This document shows, in pieces, positions 17,144-26,300 of a stretch of 64,000 nt of DNA. Every line of letters starts with the position of its first letter. Position 1 is the first letter of the stretch. The stretch covers positions 1 through 64,000 of the forward strand of contig CAZEJT010000003.1 of the NCBI GenBank assembly GCA_964512655.1, written 5' to 3'. This DNA comes from VBOC01 sp964512655 (GTDB lineage Bacteria > Bacteroidota > Ignavibacteria > UBA10030 > SZUA-254). A model generated the notes under the pieces. That model was not told where the DNA came from and ran no database searches. It worked only from the letters and a program-made list of their open reading frames with translations. The position numbers and the translations under genes were made by a program.

Positions 17144-17701
17144 ATGGGGATACGCCTTAGTGTTGTTCTATCGATCCTGCTGATCGGTTTCTCAGGATGC
17201 GTGAAGAAAGACTCCCGCGCCGGTGATACGCAGCCGGCGGCGGCAGGCAACGTTTCCGACGTCATGAACGTCGTCAAGCGCTCAGAGAAGGTTCCGAATT
17301 TCTCCTGGAAGGACAGCACGGGAAAGATTCAGGACTTCGACTCGTACCGCGGCAGGGTCACTTTCGTGAATTTTTGGGCGACATGGTGCGGGCCCTGCAA
17401 GAAAGAGCTTCCCGACCTCGTTGCCCTCAGCCAGGAACTTGCGCCCCGAAACGTGAGGTTTATCGGCGTCTCCACCGACAGGGGACCCAACATCATCGAG
17501 GATGTCCGGACATTCGTCGGTGAGCACGGAATTACGTACCCTGTGGTTGTATCAAATGACGACCTTGACGACGCGTTCGGAGATCCCAGGATGATTCCCA
17601 CCTCGTTTATCGTAGACTCAGACGGCAAGATTGCGAAGACCCTCGTCGGCTTATATTCAAAAGAAGCGCTTTCGCAGGCCATCACAGCCCTCCTGAAATG
17701 A
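17144..17701 (+). CDS. TlpA/ResA-like thioredoxin lipoprotein
   Basis: A 185-residue protein with a lipoprotein signal ('ILLIGFSGC', lipidated Cys19) and a thioredoxin fold with the active-site 'FWATWCGPCKKE' (Cys82 and Cys85). The cis-Pro region is 'MIPTSFIVDSDG'. TlpA/ResA proteins reduce disulfides on the outer face of the membrane, for example in cytochrome c maturation. Encoded five bases after the Cys-rich anti-sigma factor, so it may reset that sensor's thiols or belong to the same stress regulon. The start at 17144 is chosen for the signal peptide; the frame continues upstream inside the anti-sigma gene without meaning. Confidence 0.88.
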   Translation: MGIRLSVVLSILLIGFSGCVKKDSRAGDTQPAAAGNVSDVMNVVKRSEKVPNFSWKDSTGKIQDFDSYRGRVTFVNFWATWCGPCKKELPDLVALSQELAPRNVRFIGVSTDRGPNIIEDVRTFVGEHGITYPVVVSNDDLDDAFGDPRMIPTSFIVDSDGKIAKTLVGLYSKEALSQAITALLK

Positions 17702-17756
17702 TCTGCTGCCGTTTCACGGCTGCCGGTTCCAATCGTTTCCTCAAATTCCCGAATTA

Positions 17757-18824
17757 ATGAAGCAGGCGCGGACGGAAATATCCGCGATCGGCGAGTTCGG
17801 CCTGATAGACCGCATTCGACGCCTCACCGACGTTCCCCCGGCCGATCCGAACGTGCGGCAGAACCTTCTGATTGGAATCGGAGACGACGCCGCCGCGTTC
17901 CGGCCTGCGCCGGGTTCCGCCGGGCTGGTTTCAGTCGACACGTTTCTTGAGGGAATCCACTTCGACCTGACCTATACTTCCCTCAGCCACCTCGGCTGGA
18001 AAGCCGTCGCCGCAAGCCTCAGCGATATCGCGGCGATGGGCGGCGCTCCCCGGTATGTCCTTCTCGCCCTGTCCATACCCGCCAAGATTTCCGTCGAGAT
18101 GATCGACGAGCTCTACTCCGGGGCCGTCGCGGCCTGCAAGAAGTACTCGTGCCTCATCGTGGGTGGCGATACCGCGGCGTCGACGGCCAACCTCTCCGTT
18201 ACCGCCACCGTCATCGGGGAGGCGCCCGAGAACGCCATCATCTACAGGAAGGGCGCGAAAGCGGGCGACTATCTCTGTGTAACCGGACACCTCGGCGGCT
18301 CGATCGCCGGACTCAAAGTCCTCCAGCGCGAGAAGCAGAAGTTTCTCGCCTCGGGAAACGGGAGTGCGTTCGAGCCAAATCTCGAGCCGTACAAACACGC
18401 CATCGAAAAGCACCTCGTTCCAAAGCCCCGCTTTGATATTTCGTCGCTCTTCGCCGGGAAGGTAAAGGTTCATTCGATGGTGGATGTAAGCGACGGTCTG
18501 GCCTCTGAGGTTCATCACCTCTGCCGGGCCGGAGATGTCGGGGCCTCCGTCTACGAGCACAATCTCCCGATCGAACCCCTGATCCAGCGGATCGCCGATG
18601 AATTTTCGGCCTCCCCGACCGATTACGCCCTCCACGGCGGCGAGGAATACGAATTGCTCTTCACGCTGAGCGATGAGGAACACGCAAAACTGGAAAAACT
18701 AACGAATGATGTGTCAATCATCGGCAGGATCATTCCTGCCGGCGAGGGAATACACAAAGTGCGGGAACAGGGTGAGAAAGAACCGCTGTTGCCGGGGGGC
18801 TGGAATCACTTCACGAAGAAGTAA
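17757..18824 (+). CDS. thiL: Thiamine-monophosphate kinase
   Basis: A 355-residue ThiL. Family hallmarks are 'GEFGLIDRI', 'GIGDDAAAF', 'SVDTFLEGIHFDL', 'LSDIAAMGGAPRY', 'GGDTAAS' and 'DVSDGLASEVHHL', with Mg2+- and ATP-binding Asp residues. It phosphorylates thiamine monophosphate to the diphosphate coenzyme in the cytoplasm. No other thiamine genes are nearby. It begins 55 bases after the TlpA-like gene and ends nine bases from the convergent pdxH. Confidence 0.95.
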   Translation: MKQARTEISAIGEFGLIDRIRRLTDVPPADPNVRQNLLIGIGDDAAAFRPAPGSAGLVSVDTFLEGIHFDLTYTSLSHLGWKAVAASLSDIAAMGGAPRYVLLALSIPAKISVEMIDELYSGAVAACKKYSCLIVGGDTAASTANLSVTATVIGEAPENAIIYRKGAKAGDYLCVTGHLGGSIAGLKVLQREKQKFLASGNGSAFEPNLEPYKHAIEKHLVPKPRFDISSLFAGKVKVHSMVDVSDGLASEVHHLCRAGDVGASVYEHNLPIEPLIQRIADEFSASPTDYALHGGEEYELLFTLSDEEHAKLEKLTNDVSIIGRIIPAGEGIHKVREQGEKEPLLPGGWNHFTKK

Positions 18825-18833
18825 CCGGATGGC

Positions 18834-19463
18834 TCAGGGGGCGAGCCGGCGTATCACCCACTCGTTGTTCTTACGAAGGTACTCGATTCTGTCGTGAAGT
18901 CGGGCTTCGCGTCCCTGCCAGAATTCGATCCGGGACGGATGTAACCTATATCCTCCCCAGTGGGAGGGGCGGGGCACGGGCTTGCCGCTGAACCGCCGTT
19001 CGTTCTCCTCGAAGCTCCGGTCCAGGGATTCGCGATCCTCTACAACCTTGCTCTGGGGCGAGGTGACCGCCCCGATCTGGCTGTCGCGGGGCCTCGATGA
19101 GAAATACGTATCTGAATCCTCCGCCGAAATAGGTTGAAGCGAGCCCTCGATCCTCACCTGCCTGTTGAGACCGCCCCAGAAGAACACAAGCGCTCCGAAA
19201 GGGTTCGCCGTTATCTGCTCTCCCTTCCGGCTTGAATAGTTGGTGTAGAAAATAAACCCTCCCGCGTCGACTCCCTTGTACAGCACCACCCTTGCGGAGG
19301 GCTTACCGTCTTTGGTGGAGGTTGCGAGCGTCATCGCATCCGGGCGATTTTCCTTCGCTTCGACTGCGCTAGCATACCATTCCCTGAATTGTTCAATCGG
19401 GTCGGGGCTCACCGTGCGTGCGTCCAGTTCCTGTGCGATCATTGCAGATTGCGGAGAAGTCAT
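18834..19463 (-). CDS. pdxH: Pyridoxamine/pyridoxine 5'-phosphate oxidase
   Basis: A 209-residue flavoenzyme of normal length for PdxH. Signatures include 'DAMTLATSTKDGKPSARVVL', 'FYTNYSSRKGEQ' (FMN phosphate site), 'RQVRIEG', 'SRPRDSQIGAVTSPQS' and the C-terminal 'GYRLHPSRIEFWQGR..RLHDRI'. It makes pyridoxal 5'-phosphate with FMN and O2, so the organism can use oxygen. Convergent with thiL; no terminator was seen in the nine-base gap. Confidence 0.95.
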   Translation of the reverse strand: MTSPQSAMIAQELDARTVSPDPIEQFREWYASAVEAKENRPDAMTLATSTKDGKPSARVVLYKGVDAGGFIFYTNYSSRKGEQITANPFGALVFFWGGLNRQVRIEGSLQPISAEDSDTYFSSRPRDSQIGAVTSPQSKVVEDRESLDRSFEENERRFSGKPVPRPSHWGGYRLHPSRIEFWQGREARLHDRIEYLRKNNEWVIRRLAP

Positions 19464-19525
19464 CGTTGAATCAATATAGTAATTAATTGATTGTGTTCGA
19501 ATAATCTCTATATTGTCTTGTTGTC

Positions 19526-19585
19526 TTGTAGCCGCGCCCTTTAGGGCGCGCGAGTTCGAGCGCGGGCTAAAGCCCGCGGCTACAA
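19526..19585. repeat. Structured palindromic repeat, copy 1
   Basis: A 60-base element. Outer arms TTGTAGCCGCG and CGCGGCTACAA are perfect inverted repeats. They enclose two smaller hairpins, GCGCCC-TTTA-GGGCGC and GCGGGC-TAAA-GCCCGC, so as RNA or single-stranded DNA it would form a three-way junction. A second copy lies at 22122-22181. Intergenic, between pdxH and the YCF48-repeat gene. It resembles REP/MITE-like elements. Confidence 0.8.
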
Positions 19586-19640
19586 AGGTTGCCGGCCAAA
19601 ACGATAACGATTCTCAACGGATCCTGTCTTCTCCCTCCGA

Positions 19641-20954
19641 ATGTTTCATCCGCGGTTTAATCGCTTCCTGATAATCGCCGCATTCTCGTGCATCCTCATC
19701 CACGCGTCGCACTCTGACCTTTCCGCGCAACCCGTCGCTACCGGCGATGAAGAATTTCTGCCGGGCCGCGTGCCCTATACTCCGGGCGTGATCAATTTGT
19801 GGGGAGTAAGCAGTCTTCACCGGGATACGGCAACGGCAGTGGCCGATCTCGGCACCATCAAGCAGACCAATGACGGCGGATATACATGGACGACGACGTA
19901 TCACGCCGCAGGGTCCTCGAACACTCTTCTCGGCATATCTTACATCGATAGCTCTAAGGCGATAGCAGTAGGATCCGGCGGGACGATATTGAAAACCACC
20001 GATGCCGGCGTCAACTGGCTGAAGCAGGAGAGTCACACGACCGAGACGCTCTTTGCGGTTTCTTTTGTCGATACCCTGACCGGCAATGCTGCAGGCGATC
20101 ACGGGATCATCCTTCGGACCTCCGACGGCGGGGCCACCTGGATCAAACAGGACAGCGGCCGGACCTACCCGATCCTTGGGATTTCGCTCAGCGACGCCAA
20201 CACCGGCATTGCAGTCGGAGGAGGAGGAAAGATACTCCGTACGACCGACGGAGGCGCAACCTGGTCTCCTCAGACGAGCGGCGTCACGAACTTTCTTTAT
20301 GGGGTTTCGCTGACAGGCGCGTCGACCGGCACAGTGGTCGGAACCCTGGGCACAGTCCTGCAAACGACTGACGGCGGGGGAACCTGGACGCCGCGGACTC
20401 TCCCGAATAACATACAACCGTACCTGTACGCGGTCTCCTTTAAAGACGCAGCGACAGGCGTGGCCGTGGGAAATGCGGGGACGATGCTGCGCACAACGGA
20501 CGGCGGGGCAGACTGGACTCTTCTGCCGAAGCTCACGAACAGCAATCTATACGCAGTTTCGATCACCGATTCGAACCGCGGGATTGCGGTCGGCGGGAAC
20601 GGGACAATCGTTCTCCTGACGGACACAGGGATGGTCGTAACTGAAGTGCGGCCTGTCATTGGAGGCATACCGCCTCGATTCCGGCTCGAGCAGAACTATC
20701 CGAATCCCTTTAATCCGGTCACTACCATAGGCTTTGATCTCACTGTTGCAAGCCACGTACGTCTCCAGGTGTATAACCTCCTCGGAATCGAGGTGGCGAC
20801 GCTGGCCGATGAGGATCTCGGGCCGGGCTTCTATAATAGAGTATTCGACGGCGCTTCCCTCCCATCCGGCGTCTACTATTACAGGCTGATCGCAGCCAGG
20901 CACGCATCGCAAGCCATCGATATCGAAACCCGCAAATTATTGCTGATAAAATAA
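19641..20954 (+). CDS. YCF48/BNR-repeat secreted protein with T9SS C-terminal tail
   Basis: A 437-residue exported protein. After a signal peptide (about 1-30, ending SAQ) it carries some seven repeats of the 'GTILKTTDAGVNW' type, predicting a beta-propeller like photosystem assembly factor YCF48 or BNR sialidase repeats. The final 80 residues ('RLEQNYPNPFNPVTTIGF' and 'LPSGVYYYRL') are a type A T9SS sorting domain, so it should be secreted and anchored at the surface. No catalytic residues were identified, and its partner is unknown. Transcribed away from the repeat element and followed one base later by a DinB-like gene. Confidence 0.85.
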   Translation: MFHPRFNRFLIIAAFSCILIHASHSDLSAQPVATGDEEFLPGRVPYTPGVINLWGVSSLHRDTATAVADLGTIKQTNDGGYTWTTTYHAAGSSNTLLGISYIDSSKAIAVGSGGTILKTTDAGVNWLKQESHTTETLFAVSFVDTLTGNAAGDHGIILRTSDGGATWIKQDSGRTYPILGISLSDANTGIAVGGGGKILRTTDGGATWSPQTSGVTNFLYGVSLTGASTGTVVGTLGTVLQTTDGGGTWTPRTLPNNIQPYLYAVSFKDAATGVAVGNAGTMLRTTDGGADWTLLPKLTNSNLYAVSITDSNRGIAVGGNGTIVLLTDTGMVVTEVRPVIGGIPPRFRLEQNYPNPFNPVTTIGFDLTVASHVRLQVYNLLGIEVATLADEDLGPGFYNRVFDGASLPSGVYYYRLIAARHASQAIDIETRKLLLIK

Positions 20955-20955
20955 C

Positions 20956-21468
20956 ATGGAAATTCAACAACCCTCGGCTCAACCAACCGACGTTGGCAGC
21001 GAGTTCATCAGTAACTCCCGCGGCCGGCTGCTGAAAGAGTACCTCCCGCGCATTCAGGCGTGTGTGAACACCCTGAGCGAAGAGGATATCTGGTGGCGAA
21101 GTCATGAGTCCGACAACAGCATCGGGAATCTCGTCCTGCATCTCACGGGAAATATCGGACAGTGGATTCTCGCCGGCATAGGCGGGCAATCGAGCACGCG
21201 GAACCGGCCACTTGAATTTTCCGAGCGAGGCCCGATACCAAAGGCCGAACTCCTCAGGCGGTTTCAGAGCGTCATCAATGAAGCCGACCGCGTTCTTTCG
21301 GAGTTCGATCGATCGAAGCTCCTCGAGGTGAGGCATTTCCAGAAGTGGGATGTGACCTGCCTGTACGCGATCTCACATGTGGTCGAGCACGTTGCCCAGC
21401 ACATGGGCCAGATCATTTACATCACGAAGCTGCGCACGGGGAAGGATCTGAAGTTTTTCAACGTTTAG
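20956..21468 (+). CDS. DinB-like four-helix metal-binding protein
   Basis: A 170-residue protein of the DinB/DUF1572-type superfamily: a His in 'NLVLHLTGN' and the pair in 'ISHVVEHVAQHMGQIIY' form the usual three-His metal site of a four-helix bundle. Some relatives are thiol-dependent transferases with mycothiol or bacillithiol; the substrate here is unknown. Begins one base after the stop of the YCF48-repeat gene and overlaps the convergent pseudouridine synthase gene by 11 bases. Confidence 0.8.
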   Translation: MEIQQPSAQPTDVGSEFISNSRGRLLKEYLPRIQACVNTLSEEDIWWRSHESDNSIGNLVLHLTGNIGQWILAGIGGQSSTRNRPLEFSERGPIPKAELLRRFQSVINEADRVLSEFDRSKLLEVRHFQKWDVTCLYAISHVVEHVAQHMGQIIYITKLRTGKDLKFFNV

Positions 21469-22084
21469 CCCCGAATTGCCCCGGCAATCCGATGTCCATC
21501 ATGAGTCGGGCGATTTCCAGGTTTGAAAGCCCCCGGTGCTCACCCGGGCGCAGCACCCCAATCTCAAGAGAGCCGATGGCGGTCCTCACGAGTCTCAGCG
21601 CGGGATGCCCTATGGCCGCCGTCATTTTCCGGACCTGGCGGTTTCGTCCCTCGCGGAGAGTAATGCTGAGCCATGCTGTAGGCACGTTCTTCCTGAACCG
21701 TATCGGAACCGATCGGGGAGGAAGATGAGGCTCTACCGCCAACCGCCTTACTTCCGCAGGGCGGGTCTTCCGGCGCTCTATCATCACTCCGGTTCTCAGC
21801 GAGGCCAGATCATTAACCTGAGGGATCCCCTCCACCTGAACGAGGTATGTGCGGGGATGGCCGTATTGCGGATCAAGGAGCCGGTGTTTCAAAGAGCCGT
21901 CGTTTGTGAGGAGCACGAGCCCCTCGCTGTCGGCATCGAGCCGTCCGGCAGGATAGACGTCCTTCGGAAAGGGGCCATAATCCGCGAGGGTTTCCCGCCC
22001 TTCTCCGCCGGAGAACTGGCAAAGAACGCCGTATGGTTTATTGAAGAGGAGATAACGGAACTCTTTCGTGTCTGATCGCTTCAT
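21458..22084 (-). CDS. 23S rRNA pseudouridine synthase, RluE/RsuA family
   Basis: A 208-residue enzyme lacking the S4 domain, as in RluE. It has 'YLLFNKPYGVLCQF', the catalytic loop 'PAGRLDADSEGLVLLTNDG' (catalytic Asp in GRLDxDSEG) and the C-terminal 'REGRNRQVRKM'. RluE-type enzymes convert a uridine of 23S rRNA helix 90 to pseudouridine; the exact site here is by analogy. The start at 22084 begins 'MKRSDTKEF'; a longer start 12 codons upstream is possible. No clear Shine-Dalgarno. The stop region overlaps the convergent DinB-like gene by 11 bases. Confidence 0.88.
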   Translation of the reverse strand: MKRSDTKEFRYLLFNKPYGVLCQFSGGEGRETLADYGPFPKDVYPAGRLDADSEGLVLLTNDGSLKHRLLDPQYGHPRTYLVQVEGIPQVNDLASLRTGVMIERRKTRPAEVRRLAVEPHLPPRSVPIRFRKNVPTAWLSITLREGRNRQVRKMTAAIGHPALRLVRTAIGSLEIGVLRPGEHRGLSNLEIARLMMDIGLPGQFGAKR

Positions 22085-22121
22085 GACGATGAAAAACGGG
22101 AGAAAGCACGATAAAGTCAAC

Positions 22122-22181
22122 CTGTAGCCGCGCCCTTTAGGGCGCGCTCGTCGATGCGCGGGCTAAAGCCCGCGACTACAG
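22122..22181. repeat. Structured palindromic repeat, copy 2
   Basis: A 60-base element with outer arms CTGTAGCCGCG and CGCGACTACAG (10 of 11 pair) around the same two hairpins as copy 1 (GCGCCC/GGGCGC and GCGGGC/GCCCGC). Only the linker between the hairpins differs clearly from copy 1. Intergenic, between the pseudouridine synthase and the CPXCG protein gene. Confidence 0.8.
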
Positions 22182-22225
22182 ACGAGATATCGATCAGATT
22201 GAATATCCCTTACTTCAAGAGCTGA

Positions 22226-22417
22226 ATGCTCGACCTCATCCCCGCGTCATTCCAATGCGCCTACTGCGGCGAGGAGAATGAAACCGTAGTGGATCCCTCC
22301 GGCGGGCCTTCCCAGTCCTACACGGAGGACTGCCAGGTCTGCTGCAGGCCGAATGTGATCCGCGTTACAATAACCGAGGACGGGGACCTGACGCTCACCG
22401 CCGAGTTGGAAGGGTAG
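22226..22417 (+). CDS. CPXCG-type cysteine-rich zinc-ribbon protein
   Basis: A 63-residue protein with 'CAYCGEE' (Cys11, Cys14) and 'CQVCCRPN' (Cys36, Cys39, Cys40), matching the small CPXCG family of putative zinc ribbons. The function of the family is not known to me. No signal peptide; probably cytoplasmic. It stands alone 44 bases after repeat copy 2 and is read in the same direction as the two small genes that follow. Confidence 0.8.
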   Translation: MLDLIPASFQCAYCGEENETVVDPSGGPSQSYTEDCQVCCRPNVIRVTITEDGDLTLTAELEG

Positions 22418-22557
22418 TTCCCCCCCGGGTACTCATCCAATCCGCTCCCGGCTCACGGGTTGCGGGTGACCCCCCACACCGGAAGTGACGACCCGCACAG
22501 CACCCTTTCTCTATCCTCCTTTAATTAGCGGAGTACTTCATTACAGGAGAAGGTTGC

Positions 22558-22707
22558 ATGAAACGGCGATATCACCTCCAGACCCTGACCCGCGAAGAGC
22601 GGATGTTCATGGAATGCGTCCTTCTCTACGAAATGGAACGCCAGTCGTGGTACGCCATTGTGTATCTCGAGTTGTGGAATACCGAGAGCTTCATCAGCAT
22701 CCACTAA
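22558..22707 (+). CDS. Small hypothetical protein, 49 residues
   Basis: An unrecognised small protein: MKRRYHLQTLTREERMFMEC at the start, then an acidic and aromatic helix-like stretch ending 'YLELWNTESFISIH'. The strong Shine-Dalgarno AGGAGAAGG lies five bases before the ATG, the main evidence that it is real. Its TAA stop overlaps the AAGGAG ribosome site of the next small gene, suggesting a two-gene operon. No signal peptide or membrane segment. Confidence 0.55.
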   Translation: MKRRYHLQTLTREERMFMECVLLYEMERQSWYAIVYLELWNTESFISIH

Positions 22708-22720
22708 GGAGACCAAGGCC

Positions 22721-22873
22721 ATGAAATCCTGGACATTCGCAGCGCTCCTCAGCAGCATGATCATCGTCCCCCTCGTCCTCCGGCTGAAGAAACTCCGCCC
22801 GGCAGGGGAGCAGGTTGGCTCCGATCGCCGTTATGCTATCGACGACCTGATCGCTGATCAGCCGCTGAGCTGA
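22721..22873 (+). CDS. Small membrane protein, 50 residues
   Basis: An unrecognised protein: one predicted membrane helix near the N-terminus ('WTFAALLSSMIIVPLVLRL') followed by a short charged tail ('LKKLRPAGEQVGSDRRYAID') presumably in the cytoplasm. AAGGAG, overlapping the stop of the preceding small gene, lies eight bases upstream. The two probably form one transcript; the function is unknown. Confidence 0.55.
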   Translation: MKSWTFAALLSSMIIVPLVLRLKKLRPAGEQVGSDRRYAIDDLIADQPLS

Positions 22874-23065
22874 TTTCGACTCGCCCCCGGCCTTTTACCC
22901 CGCCCTTCGCCCATCCCGGCCTGATCTCCGGGAATTATGTCCCGTTCCACCCGTCGTGCAAGTCCGTCCCGCAGTTTACTCTACACTCGGAATTCGCCAC
23001 ATTTTTTCTCGCTTCCCGGACGATTTGCTATCATCGGACATTAACAAAAATTAACTGAAAACCGC

Positions 23066-23094
23066 TTGACTTCCTGATCCACTTTCGCTACTCT
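23066..23094 (+). promoter_or_regulatory. Sigma70-type promoter of the HYR protein gene
   Basis: TTGACT (23066-23071), 17 bases, TACTCT (23089-23094). The start is predicted near 23101, leaving about 220 bases of untranslated leader. Confidence 0.6.
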
Positions 23095-23176
23095 CCGTGA
23101 GCGGAAGCGGGGGCGCTGGCGCAGGGCGCCACATACCCCATCCCTACCTTTTTTAGGACGTACGCAGCATGAGTGC

Positions 23177-23201
23177 GCCCGGCGGAACCTCTCCGTCGGG
23201 C
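23177..23201 (+). other. Leader stem-loop of the HYR protein transcript
   Basis: GCCCGGCGG (23177-23185) pairs with CCGTCGGGC (23193-23201) over nine positions with one G-U, around a seven-base loop. There is no T run after it, so it is not a terminator. It may stabilise the leader or form a regulatory structure. Confidence 0.5.
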
Positions 23202-23320
23202 AATAATCGTATCGGAGATTACATCAATGATCGGTGCGCTCGAACATCGAATTCTCTCCGACCGCTCTCATCACCGAACGCGGGCACATTCCTCTCCAGC
23301 CCGGAAAGGAAACCTCTCCC

Positions 23321-26300
23321 ATGAAGAACAATATACTATCGATTCCCCGCCGGATCGTTCTCCCGGGCATCCTCATCATGGCGCTCCTCACGCCCGGGGC
23401 GCTCTACGCCCAGGCGGACTCCGCCCGGTATCATCTCTGGTTAGATGACGCTCAATTCGCAAAGCTGTCGTCCGCGGCTCAAAACTTGCTGATTGCAAAA
23501 TTCGGACCGAAACTCCGGCGAGACGGCAAGGGAAACCTTATTGCTCCCGGGGGATCAACAGGCAGCGGAACAGGCGCGGGTTTCGGAACTGGCCCGGCGG
23601 GACAGATAGTGAAAGGGAGCGGGCTCTTCGGCGCGATGACGGCAATCCCAAACAATCTGGTCAATAACGCCGCGGCCGATGCGACCGCACAGGACACGCA
23701 GAGCGAGACAACCATTGTTCTTGGTTCCGGTTCCAACATCATCTCGGGATTCAACGATTCGGGCTCACACGTCGGCGGAGTCAACAAGTTCACCGGCTTC
23801 TCCACCTCCGCGAGCGCCGGATCCTCCTGGACTGATGGCGGGACGCTCCCAAACGACACAAGCGGAGACGCAGGCGACCCGGTCCTTTCGCGGAACGCCA
23901 CAACCGGGCGTGTGTACTTTTCTACCCTCGCATTCTCGGGCACGGGACTCCAGATGTTCAGGTCAGACAACAACGGCGGGACCTGGATGCCCCCTGTCAA
24001 TTGCGCTCCGGGCATGACCGGTCAGCAGGACAAGGATTGGAATACGGTTGATAATTTCGGCGGTTCCGGAAACGGCAACGTATATGTCGTCTGGCGGGCC
24101 TTCTCCTCCGGCGCGACCGACGGCATCCGGTTCACGCGGTCGACCGACAACGGGAACACGTTCGGACCTTCCACGGGATTACTGATTGCCGGTCCCGGCG
24201 CATACAACGTGCAGGGGGCGAATGTCGTTGTAGGAACCGACCATTCGGTCTATGTCTTCTGGCTCGACCAGAGCGCGGGTTCCGGCACTCCCAATATCGT
24301 TAAGCTCGCGAAGTCGACCGATCAGGGCCTCTCCTTTGGAGCCGCGACGACGGTTGGTACGCTTATCGGCACGGGAGTAAACGGCGATCTCTTGCTTCCA
24401 GCGGGCTTCCGCTCGAATTCCTTCGCACAGGCCGCGGTGAATCCGGCAAGCGGAAACCTGTACATCGTGTATAATGATGTCACAGCAGCGGGCGACCATG
24501 GGAATATTTATCTCCGCCAATCCACGAACGGAGGGAGCGCCTGGAGCGCCGCGACACAGGTCAACACGGATTCGACCACGCGCAGCCAGTACATGCCCGC
24601 TCTTGCCGTCAAACCAGATGGCTCGGGCCTCTCCGTAACCTGGTACGACAATCGCGACGATCCCGCAGACCGGAACCTGGCTCGATGGGGAGCAACAGCG
24701 GCGATCTCGGGTTCCACGCTTACCTTCGGCCCAAACTTCCGCATCAGCCCCGTGTATCCTCCGGTCTTTGGAGTCGACCCGGTAGTCAACTCCACGTACA
24801 TGGGCGACTACGATCAGATGACTGCGGACAACAGCCTCTATTATACCACCTGGGGCGACAACAGGGATAACAGCATCGCCGGACCGTCGCGCAAGAATGC
24901 GAATGTCCGGTTCGCAAGTTATGCTCAGGCGGGTCCGGGCGCCATCCTCGATTTCAGCTCGGCGCTGGTGAGCGGAGGGAACGGCAACGGACAGATCGAC
25001 TCAAACGAGTGCAACCAACTCGCCGTCACGGTGAAGGATAACGGAGGCGCGGCAGCCACGGGCGTCACCGGAACCTTGTCGACGTCGACGCCGGGCGTGT
25101 TGATTTCGAATGCGACACAGGCATATCCCGACCTGAATCCCGGCTCGAAGGGATCCAATTCCGCCCCCTTCCAGGTCGTGACCACGTCGGTTCCATGCGG
25201 AACGCCCATCAACTTCACGCTCAGCATGTCGTATGCCGGCGGGTCGGACGTGATCAACTTTACTATCTCTGCCGGAGGTTCCGGCTATGCCATATCGAGC
25301 TCCACGGGGACCATCGTCCCGGGAACGACGGACATCGGCAATCACTGCGACGATTGTGTTACCGCGGTTTCATTGCCTTTTCCCGTTAAACTCTACAACT
25401 CCACGTTCACAACCGTCAATCTCGGCTCCAATGGCAATGCGCAGTTCTCGAGCACCAGCACTGAATACAGCAACGTTTGTCTCCCTGTCGGGACATTCAA
25501 CAATGCGATCTTCGCTCACTGGGACGACCTGATGACAAGCATCAGGCCGGGTGACGGCATTTTCACGTCGGTGAGCGGCGTCTCCCCGGGCAGGATATTC
25601 AACATTGAGTGGCGCTCCACCCACTACCCGGGGACCGGGAGTGCGCACTTCGAATTGCGCCTGCACGAGAACTCATCCCAGTTCGAAGTGGTCTATGATA
25701 CAATTACGGGGGGCGGAAACAGCGCTACGGTTGGCGCACAGATGGCTACGGGCGCGAGCTTCTCGCAGTACGCATGCAACACGATCGGAAGCATCTCGCA
25801 AGGGCTCATGCTGACATTTGCGCTTCCTCCGTGTCTCGACGGCGGCGGGCCCTGCAACCCCTGCACCCTTACATGTCCGGGAAATATAAACGTCAGCAAT
25901 GACCCCGGCAGGTGCGGGGCGGTCGTGAATTATCCCGCCCCTACAACGAGCGGAGGCTGCGGCGCCGTCACATGCGTGCCGCCCTCGGGCTCGTTCTTCT
26001 CCGTGGGAACGACGCAGGTCAACTGCAGCTCCGCAAGCGGTCAGAGTTGTTCGTTCTCTGTGACGGTCGCCGATACACAGCAGCCCGGTTGTTCGATCAC
26101 CGTAAGCCCGGCTGTCCTCACCCCCAATAACCACAAACTCGTGAATGTTTCAGTCAAGGTGGTTTCAACCGACAATTGTCCGGTCACCTGTGCGCTCACA
26201 TCGATCACGAGCAGCGAAGCCGACAGCGGCCTGGCGAAGAATGACATACCAAAGGACATTCAGGGTGCAAGCTACGGAACTTGCGACACGCTGGTGCAGC

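Larger units (their letters stand above)
22874..23320. other. Long intergenic region upstream of the giant HYR protein gene
   Basis: 447 bases without a supported gene. It holds a sigma70-type promoter (23066-23094) and a leader of about 220 bases with a strong stem-loop at 23177-23201 and GGAAAGGA before the start codon. I did not recognise a known riboswitch. The part before about 23040 shows nothing distinctive. Confidence 0.6.
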
